Assembly: GCF_021129175.1 (NCBI RefSeq)
Contig: NZ_JAJOHV010000079.1
Location: 1-36,465 of the forward strand
Source: Chromobacterium piscinae
GTDB taxonomy: Bacteria > Pseudomonadota > Gammaproteobacteria > Burkholderiales > Chromobacteriaceae
Direction of reading: 5' to 3'
DNA: 36,465 nt
The translations under genes were made by a program, and so were the position numbers. The notes under the pieces are model-generated. The model was not told the origin of the DNA. It did not search any database and was given only the letters and a program-made list of their open reading frames with translations. Below, one piece after another: positions 23,327-32,925 of the stretch; positions within the stretch are counted from its first letter, which is position 1; each line of letters begins with the position of its first letter.

Positions 23327-24535
23327 CTAAATATGGCCGTTGTCCCGCATCCATTGCACGAACTGGTCGAACGGCAGCGGGCGGCTATGGTAATAGCCCT
23401 GAGCCACGTCGCAACCCAGCGCCGCCAATTGTTGCCAATCTTCTTCCGTCTCCACGCCTTCGGCCACCGACAGCAGCTGCAGCTTCTGGCACATCGCAAC
23501 CGCGGAGGTCAGGATGGCGAGCTTCTTGGGGCTGCTGCCCGCGTCATGGACGAATTCCCGATCTATCTTCAACTCGGTGAACGGGCTGCGAGACAATTGT
23601 TTCATGGATGAATAGCCAGTGCCGTAATCGTCCATCGCCAGACCGAAGCCGTTCAAACGCAGCCTGGCCAGCGTGCCGAGCGAGGCGGCCAGATTGGACA
23701 TCAACGACGTTTCCGTCACCTCCAGCGCGACGCTGTCGCTGGGTTGGCCGCTGGACCGGACAATGGAAGTCATCTCGTCTACCAGATTGGCGTCGTTGAG
23801 CAAGGGCACCGGCAGGTTGATGGACGCATGCAAGCCGGGATGCAAAGCCAGAAACTGCCTTACATCGACGCAAACATCGCGCAGGAACTGGTAGAAAAAA
23901 CGGATGGCCAGCTCGCCCTCCTCCAGATGATGGACAAACGCCGCCGGCGGCAACACCCCGTACTGCGGATGATTCCAGCGCACCAATGCTTCCATGCCGA
24001 ACAGGGAGCCATCTTTGATGGATACCTTGGGCTGGTAATACGGCACCAGCTGGCGCTGTTTCAGTGCGTCGGCGACATCCTGCTCGCTCATGTCGAGCTT
24101 GCTCATCGCGTCGCTCGCTCCCGGCCACTCGGGGTTGTAGCCGTCCAGCACCCTGCTTAGTTCCTCTTGCTTGAGCGGCTTGGGAAATACCGCCAGCAGA
24201 TTCAGCTCGGACGCATCCACCACGCCCTGGACCGTGTCCAGCACATCCCGCGGCACGCCGCTCATCACGGCCACAAAGCGCACCTTGCCCTTCAGTTTGC
24301 TGGCGATGCTCTCCAACAGCTTGACGCCGTCCATATAGGGCATGTTGAGATCGGTCACCACCAGGTCCACCCTGTCCAGCGCGGACAGCTTGCTCATCGC
24401 GTCCACGCCGTTCTCGGCCTCATGAACCTCGCGAAATCCCATCTCCGTCAACAGGCTCACCGCCAACAGCCTGTGCGTGGCGGAATCCTCCACCACCATC
24501 ACGGACCGATCCTTCCACTTGTCCAGATATCCCAT
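23327..24535 (-). CDS. REC-EAL response regulator (c-di-GMP phosphodiesterase)
   Basis: A 402-residue response regulator. The ATG at 24535 is chosen because AGGGG lies 6 bases upstream; the adjacent ATG at 24538 overlaps the cheB stop and is also possible. The REC domain spans about 12-130 with Asp62 in V-T-D-L-N-M-P. The EAL domain spans about 155-400: E-A-L at 182-184 in G-M-E-A-L-V-R-W, a metal-binding Glu in L-E-V-T-E, D-D-Y-G-T-G-Y-S-S, L-K-I-D-R-E-F-V, and E-G-V-E-T. All motifs required for c-di-GMP hydrolysis appear intact. The gene follows cheB with a 2-base gap, so it is the last cistron of the chemosensory operon and a likely second phosphorylation target of its CheA. Confidence 0.92.
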   Translation of the reverse strand: MGYLDKWKDRSVMVVEDSATHRLLAVSLLTEMGFREVHEAENGVDAMSKLSALDRVDLVVTDLNMPYMDGVKLLESIASKLKGKVRFVAVMSGVPRDVLDTVQGVVDASELNLLAVFPKPLKQEELSRVLDGYNPEWPGASDAMSKLDMSEQDVADALKQRQLVPYYQPKVSIKDGSLFGMEALVRWNHPQYGVLPPAAFVHHLEEGELAIRFFYQFLRDVCVDVRQFLALHPGLHASINLPVPLLNDANLVDEMTSIVRSSGQPSDSVALEVTETSLMSNLAASLGTLARLRLNGFGLAMDDYGTGYSSMKQLSRSPFTELKIDREFVHDAGSSPKKLAILTSAVAMCQKLQLLSVAEGVETEEDWQQLAALGCDVAQGYYHSRPLPFDQFVQWMRDNGHI

Positions 24536-24537
24536 CA

Positions 24538-25620
24538 TCAACCCCTGATGCCCGCCAGCATGTGAGTAATGCGCTCCAGCGACATCACCTCGTCCACGCC
24601 GCCGTGATTGATTGCCTCGGCCGGCATGCCGAACACCACGCAGGATTCCTCATCCTGGGCGATGGTGCGGGCGCCTGCGTCATGCATCTCGCGCATGCCG
24701 CGCGCGCCGTCGTCCCCCATCCCGGTCATGATCACGCCCACCGCATTGCCCCCGGCGCAGATGGCCACCGAGCGGAACAACACATCCACAGATGGCCGAT
24801 GGCGCGACACCAGCGGCCCGTCCTTCACCTCCGCCACGTATTGGGCGCCGTTGCGCTTGACCAGCAAATGCTTGCCGCCCGGCGCAATCAGCGCCACGCC
24901 GGAAATCAGCCGATCGCCGTTCTTCGCCTCCCTCACCTCCACCCGGCACAACCCGTTCAGCCGCTCAGCGAAGGATGCGGTGAACTTCTCCGGCATGTGC
25001 TGGACCACGGCCACCCCGGGACAGGTGGCCGGCAGCCGCGGCAACAGGTATTCCAGCGCCTGGGTGCCGCCGGTGGACGTGCCTATCGCGATGATCTTCT
25101 CTGTCGTGCGGTACTTCTCCAACCCGGACGGCGCCTCCAGCACCACGTCGGCGGTCAGTTTGGGCGCCGGCGAGGCTGCCGGCTCGCCCGAGGTTTGCGA
25201 AATGCGCTTCACCACGCCCATCTTGGCCCGCGCCGCGTCGCGCACCTCCTGCACCAGCTCCTTGGCCGCTTCCAGCAGAAATGCGCGCTGATTGAGCGCC
25301 GGCTTGGTGATCACCGCCACCGCGCCGGCAGACAACGCGTCCAGCGTGATGCGCGCGCCCTTCTCGGTCAGCGACGAGCAAATGATCACCGGCGTCGGAC
25401 GCTCGTCCATGATCTTGCGCAGGAAAGTCAGGCCGTCCATCCTCGGCATCTCGATGTCCAGCACGATCACATCAGGCCAGCGCAGCTTCATCCGGTTCAT
25501 CGCGAACAGCGGATCCGGCGAGGCCCCCAGCACCTCGATGTCCGGCGCCGATGACAGCATCTGGGACAATACCTCGCGCACCACGGCGGAGTCATCGACG
25601 ATCAGCACAGAGACGCTCAT
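24538..25620 (-). CDS. cheB: Chemotaxis methylesterase CheB
   Basis: A 360-residue receptor glutamate methylesterase/deamidase. The start at 25620 ([14 protein letters not shown]) overlaps the cheR stop as ATGA. The receiver spans about 1-120 with Asp55 in [12 protein letters not shown] linker of about 50 residues precedes the esterase domain: catalytic Ser182 in G-T-S-T-G-G, His in V-V-Q-H-M-P, and Asp in T-G-M-G-D-D-G. Phosphorylation by CheA activates it for adaptation of the chemoreceptors encoded upstream. CheB also performs receptor deamidation in the absence of CheD. Confidence 0.96.
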   Translation of the reverse strand: MSVSVLIVDDSAVVREVLSQMLSSAPDIEVLGASPDPLFAMNRMKLRWPDVIVLDIEMPRMDGLTFLRKIMDERPTPVIICSSLTEKGARITLDALSAGAVAVITKPALNQRAFLLEAAKELVQEVRDAARAKMGVVKRISQTSGEPAASPAPKLTADVVLEAPSGLEKYRTTEKIIAIGTSTGGTQALEYLLPRLPATCPGVAVVQHMPEKFTASFAERLNGLCRVEVREAKNGDRLISGVALIAPGGKHLLVKRNGAQYVAEVKDGPLVSRHRPSVDVLFRSVAICAGGNAVGVIMTGMGDDGARGMREMHDAGARTIAQDEESCVVFGMPAEAINHGGVDEVMSLERITHMLAGIRG

Positions 25621-26468
25621 TTTGCACCTCCACTCTTGAGGCGGGCAGCTTCGAAACGGTAACGCGACGGCACCTCCTGAACCAGCGGCAGGTCCAGCTT
25701 GTGCAGCGATTCGGAATGGCCGATCAGCAAATGTCCGCCGTCGCGCATGCGGGTACACACCCGGGCCAGCACATCGCGCTTGGTGTCTTCATTGAAATAA
25801 ATCAGCACGTTGCGCAAAAAGACAATATCAAAATCCGTCTGCTGGAACTTGTCGCAATGCAGCAGATTCAACTTGGAGAACTCCACCCTGCGCGCCAGCT
25901 CCGGCGACACCTTCACCATGCCCTCGTACTCGTCGTGTCCGCGCAGAAAATACTTTTGCCACAGCCTGGGCGGCGTGCGCCTTACCCGGTCCAGCGGATA
26001 GACCCCGCGCTTGGCGGCGGCCAGCACCTTGGTGTTGATGTCGGTGGCGCAGATTTTCCAGTTGCCGGCCAAGCCCAGGGTTTCCGCCATCACCATCGCG
26101 ATGGTGTAAGGCTCTTCTCCGGTTGAGCTGGCCGCGGACCAGATTTTCACCGCGCCCGCCCGCTGATCCCGCAGCGCCTGCGCCTGCTGCTCCAGCCAGT
26201 GGAAATGCTGGGGTTCGCGGAAAAAATAGGTTTCATTGGTAGACAGCAGGTTCACCGCCCGCTGCCGCTCCGCCTGCCCCCGCGGATCGTTCAACATCTT
26301 CCAGTAGGCCGAATAGCTGTCCAGCCCAAGATGGCGCAGCCGCTTGGACAAGCGGGACTGCACCAGCGAACGCTTGCTGGCCGGCAGGTCTATGCCGGCC
26401 TCGCTGAGAATGAATTGCTTGAAACGGGCGAATTCCGCATCGTTCAGCACGGGATCAGCGGTGTGCAT
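25617..26468 (-). CDS. cheR: Chemotaxis methyltransferase CheR
   Basis: A 283-residue SAM-dependent methyltransferase acting on glutamates of chemoreceptors. The N-terminal helical domain is followed by [13 protein letters not shown] (methylation-region binding) and the SAM-binding segment [14 protein letters not shown]. Later come A-T-D-I-N and [13 protein letters not shown]. The beta-subdomain that binds C-terminal receptor pentapeptides in some CheR proteins cannot be judged with certainty; neither receptor in this operon ends in such a pentapeptide. It lies 15 bases after cheW and overlaps cheB by 4. Confidence 0.95.
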   Translation of the reverse strand: MHTADPVLNDAEFARFKQFILSEAGIDLPASKRSLVQSRLSKRLRHLGLDSYSAYWKMLNDPRGQAERQRAVNLLSTNETYFFREPQHFHWLEQQAQALRDQRAGAVKIWSAASSTGEEPYTIAMVMAETLGLAGNWKICATDINTKVLAAAKRGVYPLDRVRRTPPRLWQKYFLRGHDEYEGMVKVSPELARRVEFSKLNLLHCDKFQQTDFDIVFLRNVLIYFNEDTKRDVLARVCTRMRDGGHLLIGHSESLHKLDLPLVQEVPSRYRFEAARLKSGGAK

Positions 26469-26483
26469 GCGGATTCTCCGGCA

Positions 26484-27023
26484 TCAGGCCACCTCGGCGT
26501 CGTCGCTGAAATGCTGCAGGGACACGGTCTCCGCCATCGCGCTCAACTCAGACACCGACAAGGCCTGCTGCACATTGAGCAGGATGGCGAAACGCTCATT
26601 GATGGTGGCGATGCCCTGAATGAAATCGCCGCGGATGCTGACCCCGAAAGTGGGCGAAGGGTCGATGTCGCTATCCGGTATCTCCAGCACTTCGCATACC
26701 GCGTCCAGCAGGATGCCCACGTCGTTGTAGCCGCCCTCCAGCCCCGGCAGCGACAGGATGGCCACGCAAGAGGACGGCTTCAACTCGGTCAGCCCCCTGC
26801 CGAAACGTATCGACAAGTCGATCACCGGCACCACGGAGCCGCGCAGATTGATGATGCCGCGCACGAAGTTGGGCATCATCGGCACGTGGGTGATGCCGTC
26901 AAGCTCGATGATCTCGCGGATGAAGTTGATCTGAATGCCGAACAAGTCCTCGCCCAGAATGAAGGTCACGCAGTGGAACTTGCCGCCCTGCGCCGCGCCT
27001 GCCGGATCGGAACGCTCGCTCAT
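26484..27023 (-). CDS. cheW: Chemotaxis coupling protein CheW
   Basis: A 179-residue CheW domain protein that links CheA to chemoreceptors in the membrane-proximal array. GAGGAG precedes the start at 27023. The fold signature is visible: V-T-F-I-L-G-E-D-L-F-G-I-Q-I, I-R-E-I-I-E-L-D-G-I-T-H-V-P, then R-G-I-I-N-L-R-G-S-V-V-P-V-I-D-L (the conserved CheA/receptor-binding turn). The N-terminal 15 residues and acidic C-terminal tail are variable. It lies 11 bases after the MCP gene and 15 before cheR. Confidence 0.95.
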   Translation of the reverse strand: MSERSDPAGAAQGGKFHCVTFILGEDLFGIQINFIREIIELDGITHVPMMPNFVRGIINLRGSVVPVIDLSIRFGRGLTELKPSSCVAILSLPGLEGGYNDVGILLDAVCEVLEIPDSDIDPSPTFGVSIRGDFIQGIATINERFAILLNVQQALSVSELSAMAETVSLQHFSDDAEVA

Positions 27024-27034
27024 GCCCGTGCTCC

Positions 27035-28690
27035 TCAGTATTTGGAAAACTTGCCGTCGTCCACTTCTTCATCGAAGTCTTCGTCAAAGGCGCGATTGGA
27101 CGATGGCGGCGCGGCCTTGTGGCCGCTCCCGCCATGTCCGCCGGAATGCATCATCACGCTCTTGCGCGCGTTGCGGCTGCTGCGCAGCTTGAACTGCTGC
27201 ATCAGGTCCTGCAGTTGCATCGCGGCGGAGCTGAGCTCTTCCGAGGTGGAGCTGAGCTCTTCCGCCGACGAGGCCGACGACTGCATGCCGGTGCTGATCT
27301 GCGACACCGCGGTGTTGATCTGGTCGATGCCGGTGCGCTGCTCGCGCGAGGCGGCGGAGATTTCCTGCACCAGCGAGGCCGTCTGATCTATGCCGGGCAA
27401 CATTTCCTGCAACAGCACCCCGGAGCGTTCCGCGACGGTGACCGAGCGCCCGGCCAGATCGCCGATCTCCTTGGCCGCCACCTGGGAGCGCTCCGCCAGC
27501 TTGCGCACCTCCACCGCCACGGTGGCGAAGCCCTTGCCGTGTTCGCCGGCCCGCGCCGCCTCGATCGCGGCGTTGATCGCCAGCAAGTCGGTCTTGTTGG
27601 CGATGTCGTTGATCGCGGTGATGCGCGACGCGATTTCCTTCATCGCGTGCACCATGTCGCCCACCGCCTTGCCGCTCTCGGTGGCGCTGTCGGCCGACTT
27701 GGACGCGATGCCCTCGGTGACCCGGGCGTTGTCGGCGTTCTGGGTGACGGTGGACGCCATTTCCTCCACCGAGGCGCTGGTTTCCTCGACGCTAGAGGCC
27801 AGCTCCGACGCAGTTTGCGCCAGCGAGCTGGCGGTGGACGCCACCTCCTCCGACGCCGCGCCGATGGACTCCGACATCGAGCTCACCTCGGCCAGCGTGT
27901 CGGACAAGCGATGCGCCATGCCTTTGATCGAGTACAGCAGGCTGCTTTCATCATTCGCGCGCAGCTTGATCGGCACCGCCAGGTCGCCGTCCGCCACTCG
28001 AGCCACCACCTGCATCGCGTAGGATGGATCGCCGCCCAATTGCCTCAGGATGCTGCGGATGATGGCCAGCGCCAGCAGCACCGTGATCACCAGCGCCGCC
28101 ACGCCTATCGATATCATCAGGTTGCGGGCGTTGTCGGCGCTGACCGCGGCCTCGTGGCTCAGGTCCTTCATCTGCTGGGACTGGAAATCGCCCATTTCAT
28201 CCAGCGCCGAGATCAGCGTGTTGTTGGCCGGGGCGAACTCCTTCAGCAGATAAGTTGTCGCCAGCGCGTGATCCTTGGCCAGCAGCGAGTACAGTTCGGT
28301 GTACTTGGCCCCCAGATTGTCGCGGGCGGACACGATCTTGTCGTACAGCTCGCGCCCCTTGGGGGTATCGATCAAGCGATCCAGCTTTTGCAGCGACTGC
28401 TTGTTTTCGTCGCGCAGCTTGCTGATGGCCTGCCTGGTCTTTTCGAGGTCCGCCGGATCCGTCTGCAGCAACAGGTTGCGCACATAGCGGCCATTGTTCA
28501 ATGTGTTCTGCATGATGTCATTGGACAAGGCCACCTTGACGTAGCGGTCGGAGACGATCTCGTTGGTGTTGCTGCTCATCGTCGCCATCCCGCGCACGCC
28601 CACAAGCAGGATCGCCAGCATCAACAGCAGGATGAGTCCATAGCCTATCGCCAGCTTGATGTGGACCTGCATATTGTGAAACGAATTCAT
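27035..28690 (-). CDS. Methyl-accepting chemotaxis protein, periplasmic four-helix-bundle type
   Basis: A 551-residue transmembrane chemoreceptor. AGGAG precedes the start at 28690. TM1 is at about 12-31 and TM2 at about 192-212. The 160 residues between look like a four-helix-bundle ligand domain ([14 protein letters not shown] style, fully helical). A HAMP domain spans about 214-268, then the cytoplasmic signalling rod with the hairpin tip [23 protein letters not shown] near 370-395. The usual V-V-A-D/G-E at the tip is T-V-A-V-E here. A tail with a Ser/His/Gly-rich part and an acidic end follows; there is no NWETF-like pentapeptide. Signal unknown. Confidence 0.93.
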   Translation of the reverse strand: MNSFHNMQVHIKLAIGYGLILLLMLAILLVGVRGMATMSSNTNEIVSDRYVKVALSNDIMQNTLNNGRYVRNLLLQTDPADLEKTRQAISKLRDENKQSLQKLDRLIDTPKGRELYDKIVSARDNLGAKYTELYSLLAKDHALATTYLLKEFAPANNTLISALDEMGDFQSQQMKDLSHEAAVSADNARNLMISIGVAALVITVLLALAIIRSILRQLGGDPSYAMQVVARVADGDLAVPIKLRANDESSLLYSIKGMAHRLSDTLAEVSSMSESIGAASEEVASTASSLAQTASELASSVEETSASVEEMASTVTQNADNARVTEGIASKSADSATESGKAVGDMVHAMKEIASRITAINDIANKTDLLAINAAIEAARAGEHGKGFATVAVEVRKLAERSQVAAKEIGDLAGRSVTVAERSGVLLQEMLPGIDQTASLVQEISAASREQRTGIDQINTAVSQISTGMQSSASSAEELSSTSEELSSAAMQLQDLMQQFKLRSSRNARKSVMMHSGGHGGSGHKAAPPSSNRAFDEDFDEEVDDGKFSKY

Positions 28691-28720
28691 ATCTGTCTCC
28701 TGAAACCCCGAATATCGGTC

Positions 28721-30889
28721 TTATTGCTTGTCGCCCAGCAGCGCTTCGGCGCTCTGCCTGATCAGCCTTCGCTCCCGCCTGCATGCATGGTGTATCAACT
28801 GCGGAATATCCAGCACCAGCGCGGGCTTGCCGTTGCCTAGGATGGTGGAGCCGCTGATGCCGCGCAGCGACTTGAACAACTCTCCCAATGGCTTGATCAC
28901 CGCCTGGACCTCGCCCATCAGCTTGTCCACCACGATGCCGGCCCGGTATTCGCCGTAGTGGACGATCACGATGTATTCGGGATGATCGGAAGGCGGCAGG
29001 CCGAACAGCTCGCGCAAGGACACGAAGGGCAGCCAGTCGCCGCGCAGATTGATCTGGCGCGCATGGTGGCTCATCGCGCCGTCCGGCATGTCCACGCACT
29101 CGATCATCATGTCCAGCGGCATCACCAGCGCCGACTCGTTCACCTCCACGCGGAAGCCGTCGATGATGGCCAGCGTCAGCGGCAGGCGCAGCCGGAAGGT
29201 GGAGCCGGCCCCCGGCTGGGACTGGATTTCTATCTCGCCGCGCAGCGCCTCGATATTGCGTTTGACCACGTCCATGCCGACGCCACGGCCGGACAGGTCG
29301 CTGACCGCGTCGGCGGTGGAGAAGCCCGGCAGGAAAATCAGCTGCAGCGTTTCCTGATCGCTCAGCAGCCTGCCCTCGGCGATCAGGCCGCGCTCGATGG
29401 CCTTGGCCAGCACTTTCTCGCGGTTGATGCCGCCGCCGTCATCCCTGACCTCAACCACCACCGAACCGGCGTCGTGATAGGCGTTCAGCGTCACGGTGCC
29501 CTGCTCCGGCTTGCCTGCGGCCCTGCGCTTCTCCGCCGATTCCAGCCCGTGGTCCACCGCATTGCGTACGATGTGCATCAAAGGATCGTTCAGCTTCTCC
29601 ACCATGGATTTGTCGATCTCGGTGTCGCCGCCCTTGATCTCCAACTGGATGGCCTTGCCCAGTTGCTTGGACACTTCGCGCACCATCCGCGGAAAGCGGC
29701 TGAATATCTCGTCCACCGGCACCATGCGCAGCGTCAGCGCGTCGTCGCGTATGCTTTCCACCAGGGTGTTGATCACCGCCACGGATTCCAGCAGCTCGCC
29801 ATCGCCGCGGCTCTGGGCGATCAGCTTGGTGCCCGCCGACGCGATCACCAATTCGCCGACGCGGTTGATCAAGCGGTCCAGCTTGCTGGCCTCGATGCGG
29901 ATATAGCTGTCGCCGCGCCCGCTCTTGGCCGGCGCCGCTCCTGCCGGGGATGCCTCCCGAGGCGGCGGCGCGGCCGCCGGCGCATCCGGAGCCCCGGCAT
30001 CCTCAACCGGCTCGGTCACGTCGCCATTGCGCAGGCGATCCGCTTCGTCCGCGGTCAGCGCGCCGCGCGCGATCCAGCGCTGCAGTTGCTCTTCCAGCGG
30101 TTCGCCCAGCGCTTCCGCCTCCGCCAGGTAATCCGCCAGCGGCGCGCGCGGCGCCAAGATGCCGATATGGCTGTCCTCTGCGATGAATTCGAAAGTGTCC
30201 GCGATGCGCTGCCGGCTCTCGTCCGTTTCCAGGGCCAGGTCGAAGCCGATGAAGCATTCGGTCACGTCCAGCAGTTGCGGCGGCGGCCAGTTCCGCCAGA
30301 CCGGCGTCACATCGCGCAGCGTGCTGAAGCCGCCCAGATAGCGCAGGAAGGACAAGGGATCGAATCCGTGGCGGAAGGTGTCGGGGTGGAAGCGCAGCGA
30401 TAGCTGCCAATACGGGCTGCCCGTTTCCACATCGCCCGATCCCGTCTCCGCCGCCGCGGCCACCGCGTTCGCGCTCTCGGCCAGCGCCTCATGCGCCCGG
30501 CCCTCCTGATAGCGCTTCAAGCCGGCCAGCAAGGGTTCGCCTTCCGACAGATCGCGCCGCGCCATCTCGTCGCTGACCGCGCTGGCGTCCAGCAGGCGGC
30601 GCAAGTGGTCGTTGCAGGCCAGCAGCAAGGTGATCAGGTCGTCGCTCAGCGAAACCTGGCCGGAGCGCAGCCGCTCCAGCACGTTTTCCATCACATGCGC
30701 GAAACGCACCAGCGCGTCCAGTCCGAAGATGCCGGCGGAGCCCTTGATGGTGTGCGCGGTGCGGAACAGCAGATTGTAGGTTTCCTCTCCCGGAGGGTAG
30801 GCGACCGGGTCCAGCAGCGCCGACTCCAGCCCATCGCACAGCTCGCGCGACTCTTCGAAGAAAACCTCCTTGGCCTTGCTAAGATCCAT
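28721..30889 (-). CDS. cheA: Chemotaxis histidine kinase CheA
   Basis: A 722-residue CheA. AAGGAG precedes the start at 30889, which lies inside the 3' end of the STAS gene (11-base overlap). The Hpt (P1) domain carries phospho-His46 in F-R-T-A-H-T-I-K-G-S-A-G. Residues about 158-245 form a divergent P2-like domain (YWQLSLRFHPDTFRHGFDP...). A Pro/Ala-rich linker (about 285-325) precedes the P3 dimerisation helices (about 330-400). The ATPase (P4) has H-I-V-R-N-A-V-D-H-G-L-E (439-450), D-D-G-G-G-I (483-488) and G-R-G-V-G-M-D-V-V (534-542). The CheW-like P5 domain covers about 565-705. It phosphorylates the CheY, CheB and probably REC-EAL proteins of the operon. Confidence 0.95.
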   Translation of the reverse strand: MDLSKAKEVFFEESRELCDGLESALLDPVAYPPGEETYNLLFRTAHTIKGSAGIFGLDALVRFAHVMENVLERLRSGQVSLSDDLITLLLACNDHLRRLLDASAVSDEMARRDLSEGEPLLAGLKRYQEGRAHEALAESANAVAAAAETGSGDVETGSPYWQLSLRFHPDTFRHGFDPLSFLRYLGGFSTLRDVTPVWRNWPPPQLLDVTECFIGFDLALETDESRQRIADTFEFIAEDSHIGILAPRAPLADYLAEAEALGEPLEEQLQRWIARGALTADEADRLRNGDVTEPVEDAGAPDAPAAAPPPREASPAGAAPAKSGRGDSYIRIEASKLDRLINRVGELVIASAGTKLIAQSRGDGELLESVAVINTLVESIRDDALTLRMVPVDEIFSRFPRMVREVSKQLGKAIQLEIKGGDTEIDKSMVEKLNDPLMHIVRNAVDHGLESAEKRRAAGKPEQGTVTLNAYHDAGSVVVEVRDDGGGINREKVLAKAIERGLIAEGRLLSDQETLQLIFLPGFSTADAVSDLSGRGVGMDVVKRNIEALRGEIEIQSQPGAGSTFRLRLPLTLAIIDGFRVEVNESALVMPLDMMIECVDMPDGAMSHHARQINLRGDWLPFVSLRELFGLPPSDHPEYIVIVHYGEYRAGIVVDKLMGEVQAVIKPLGELFKSLRGISGSTILGNGKPALVLDIPQLIHHACRRERRLIRQSAEALLGDKQ

Positions 30890-31199
30890 CGCCCGCCACT
30901 CCTTGCCTATTCCCCCCCGGCGGCAGGAAGCCCAGCCAGACGCCCACTTCGTCCACCAAGGGGTTGCTGGCCGCGATCGCCACCGTTTTTTCCAGCCTGG
31001 CGGCCTCGGCCAGCATGATGCTCAGCAACTGCGCGCCGCAGCCGTCCAGTTCCGTGACGCCGGACAGGTCCAGCTCCACCCGATCGTGGTTGAGCAAGCC
31101 TAGCAGTTCATCCTGTATTTCTTCCGCGGTGAAAATGGTCAGCTCGCCGTCCAACGCTGCTCTCGTCGTTCCATCATCCTGTTGCAGCTGCAAGGCCAT
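30879..31199 (-). CDS. STAS domain protein linked to CheA
   Basis: A 106-residue single STAS domain. GGAG lies 7 bases before the start at 31199. The N-terminal beta hairpin contains A-L-D-G-E-L-T-I-F-T-A and the core L-D-L-S-G-V-T-E-L-D-G-C-G-A-Q-L-L, where anti-sigma-factor antagonists have D-S-S/A-G. Both candidate phospho-Ser positions are Gly53 and Cys54 here, so control by serine phosphorylation is unlikely. STAS proteins next to cheY and cheA occur in several proteobacterial chemosensory operons, with no settled role. It lies 13 bases after cheY and overlaps cheA by 11 bases. Confidence 0.85.
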   Translation of the reverse strand: MALQLQQDDGTTRAALDGELTIFTAEEIQDELLGLLNHDRVELDLSGVTELDGCGAQLLSIMLAEAARLEKTVAIAASNPLVDEVGVWLGFLPPGGNRQGVAGDGS

Positions 31200-31212
31200 C
31201 GCGCGCTCCGGT

Positions 31213-31584
31213 TCAGGGCTGAATCAGCTTGGACACGGCGTCCAACAGTTTGGCCGGGTCGAACGGTTTCACGATCCAGGCCTTGGCGCCGGCCTCCTTG
31301 CCCTGCATCTTCTTGTCGTCGCTGCCTTCAGTGGTCAGCATGATCACAGGCAGAAACCGGGTGGCCGCTCCCTCCTTCAATCGCTTGAGCAGGGTGATGC
31401 CGTCCATGCCCGGCATATTGACGTCGGAAATGACCAGGTTGACGCGAACGCCGTTCAGCTTGGCCAGCGCATCGTTGCCGTCGCAGGCCTCGATCACCTC
31501 GTAACCCGCCCCCTTGAGCGCGATGCTGACGGTGGCGCGGATGCTGGCGGCGTCGTCGACAATCAAAATGGATTTGCTGGGCAT
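31213..31584 (-). CDS. cheY: CheY-type single-domain response regulator
   Basis: A 123-residue stand-alone receiver. The acidic pair is in I-L-I-V-D-D-A-A-S, the phospho-acceptor is Asp54 in V-I-S-D-V-N-M-P-G-M-D-G, the conserved Thr is in I-M-L-T-T-E, and the Lys in W-I-V-K-P-F near the C-terminus. It should be phosphorylated by the operon's CheA and either bind the flagellar switch or act as a phosphate sink. No cheZ phosphatase gene is present. Second gene of the operon, 37 bases after the short MCP. Confidence 0.92.
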   Translation of the reverse strand: MPSKSILIVDDAASIRATVSIALKGAGYEVIEACDGNDALAKLNGVRVNLVISDVNMPGMDGITLLKRLKEGAATRFLPVIMLTTEGSDDKKMQGKEAGAKAWIVKPFDPAKLLDAVSKLIQP

Positions 31585-31621
31585 GAATCTCTCCGGGATA
31601 AGTCCGAAACTCGATCAAACA

Positions 31622-32767
31622 TCAGAAGAAATCGACATCGCCGCTGGACGCCGCGGGTTTTCCGCCGTCGCCGCCCTTGTGAAGCGCGGCCTGCTCCAGC
31701 GTGGTGTAAGTGGATTCCAGACGCTTGAGCCACTCCCGGGGCTCGATCCGGGGGGGCTTTTCTCCGCGCCGGCGCGCCTCGCGCACCGCCTCCAGATGAG
31801 CCAGCATGTGCTTCAGATCCTGCGCGACATGCTGGACGATCTGGCTGACCCGGTCCTGGAACTGCAAGGCGATCAACGAGGCGTGCAGCTCCTTTTCCAC
31901 GCGGGAGCCTTCGGTCTGCATCCTCTGATTGACCTGGGCCAGCCTTTCCGCGGCGGCGCTGAAGTCCCGCACCGAATCATCCAGCAGGCCCAGCGCGTTA
32001 TTGCCCCGATCAGCGTCCTGCGCGCCCAGGCTGGTAGTGGTCTGACGGGTCTGTTCCAGCGCGCCGTTGATCTCCACCACCTTCTCCGACATCTGCTTGC
32101 CGGTCTGCTCGGACTGCTGCGACAGCTTGCGCACTTCGTCCGCCACCACTGCGAAGCCCCGGCCGCTTTCTCCCGCGCGCGCGGCTTCTATGCTGGCATT
32201 CAAGGCCAGCAGATTGGTTTGGTTGGAGATGCGGCCGACCTGGTCCGCCATGCCCAACAGTTCGCCTGAATAGGTGGAAAGACGGGAGACTTCTTCGATC
32301 AACTGCTGGCGGTGGCCGACGATCTCCGCCAGCACCGATGAGATTTCCTTGCTGCGCAGGCCGGCATCCGCGACCATCTGCTCCAGGCTGACGCTGCCGA
32401 TGTCGTCCGAGGTGGAGCTTGCCGCCTGGATAGTGGCGTGCAATCCATCCGCGATGCCGGTCAGGGTGCCCGCCAGCTGATTGCCGCCGCTCACCGACTG
32501 CTCGATCACCAATTGCAGATTGCCTTCCCAGCGCGCGATCACCTGCTGCAGCAGCTCGAGGCTCTCGTCGTCATCCGCCGCCGGCGCGGCGGCGGACGCT
32601 TCAAGCAGCGGCTCGGGCGCGTCGCCGCCTCCCCAAGCCAACAACAGCCCGCCGCCGCCCAGCACGGGAATCAGCCAGCCCAGCCACGGCGATACCCACA
32701 CCAACGCCGCCATCGCCGCCAGGCTCAGCCCGGCGAAGATGAACAACGGTTTGCTCCTGTTTCCCAT
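31622..32767 (-). CDS. Short methyl-accepting chemotaxis-like protein without a periplasmic domain
   Basis: A 381-residue receptor-like protein and first gene of the chemosensory operon. Two hydrophobic segments lie close together at about 8-26 and 28-46, so almost nothing is exposed to the periplasm. The cytoplasmic part is a coiled-coil signalling domain with tip [27 protein letters not shown] near residues 190-220. The C-terminal third contains [14 protein letters not shown] and ends G-D-V-D-F-F. There is no recognisable HAMP. It may sense a membrane or cytoplasmic state, or serve as an adapter. I see no canonical pentapeptide. Confidence 0.88.
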   Translation of the reverse strand: MGNRSKPLFIFAGLSLAAMAALVWVSPWLGWLIPVLGGGGLLLAWGGGDAPEPLLEASAAAPAADDDESLELLQQVIARWEGNLQLVIEQSVSGGNQLAGTLTGIADGLHATIQAASSTSDDIGSVSLEQMVADAGLRSKEISSVLAEIVGHRQQLIEEVSRLSTYSGELLGMADQVGRISNQTNLLALNASIEAARAGESGRGFAVVADEVRKLSQQSEQTGKQMSEKVVEINGALEQTRQTTTSLGAQDADRGNNALGLLDDSVRDFSAAAERLAQVNQRMQTEGSRVEKELHASLIALQFQDRVSQIVQHVAQDLKHMLAHLEAVREARRRGEKPPRIEPREWLKRLESTYTTLEQAALHKGGDGGKPAASSGDVDFF

Positions 32768-32925
32768 TCAACCATGCCCCCGCCATTGAGGAATCTTATA
32801 GTCGGCTCAGCCCGTCGCGGGCCTGCCATTTGTCATCGCCAAGCGCTTGATTGCAAGCGGAACCGGCTGACGCATGGTTTCACTTAAGTTGCCGCCGACA
32901 AGACTGTCAAGAAAGGCGATGGAAT

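Noticed and set aside
27119-28840. Open frame of 573 codons on the plus strand opposite the MCP gene
   Set aside because: Composition of an antisense shadow (His/Gln/Arg-rich), no domain and no ribosome-binding site, while the other strand encodes a clear MCP.
28958-30403. Open frame of 481 codons on the plus strand opposite cheA
   Set aside because: Same antisense shadow pattern; cheA is unmistakable on the minus strand.
32768-32925. Promoter of the chemosensory operon
   Set aside because: TATAAG and a GCCGACTA-like string are present on the minus strand, but neither has a matching upstream element at the right spacing. I see nothing else firm in this 158-base gap.
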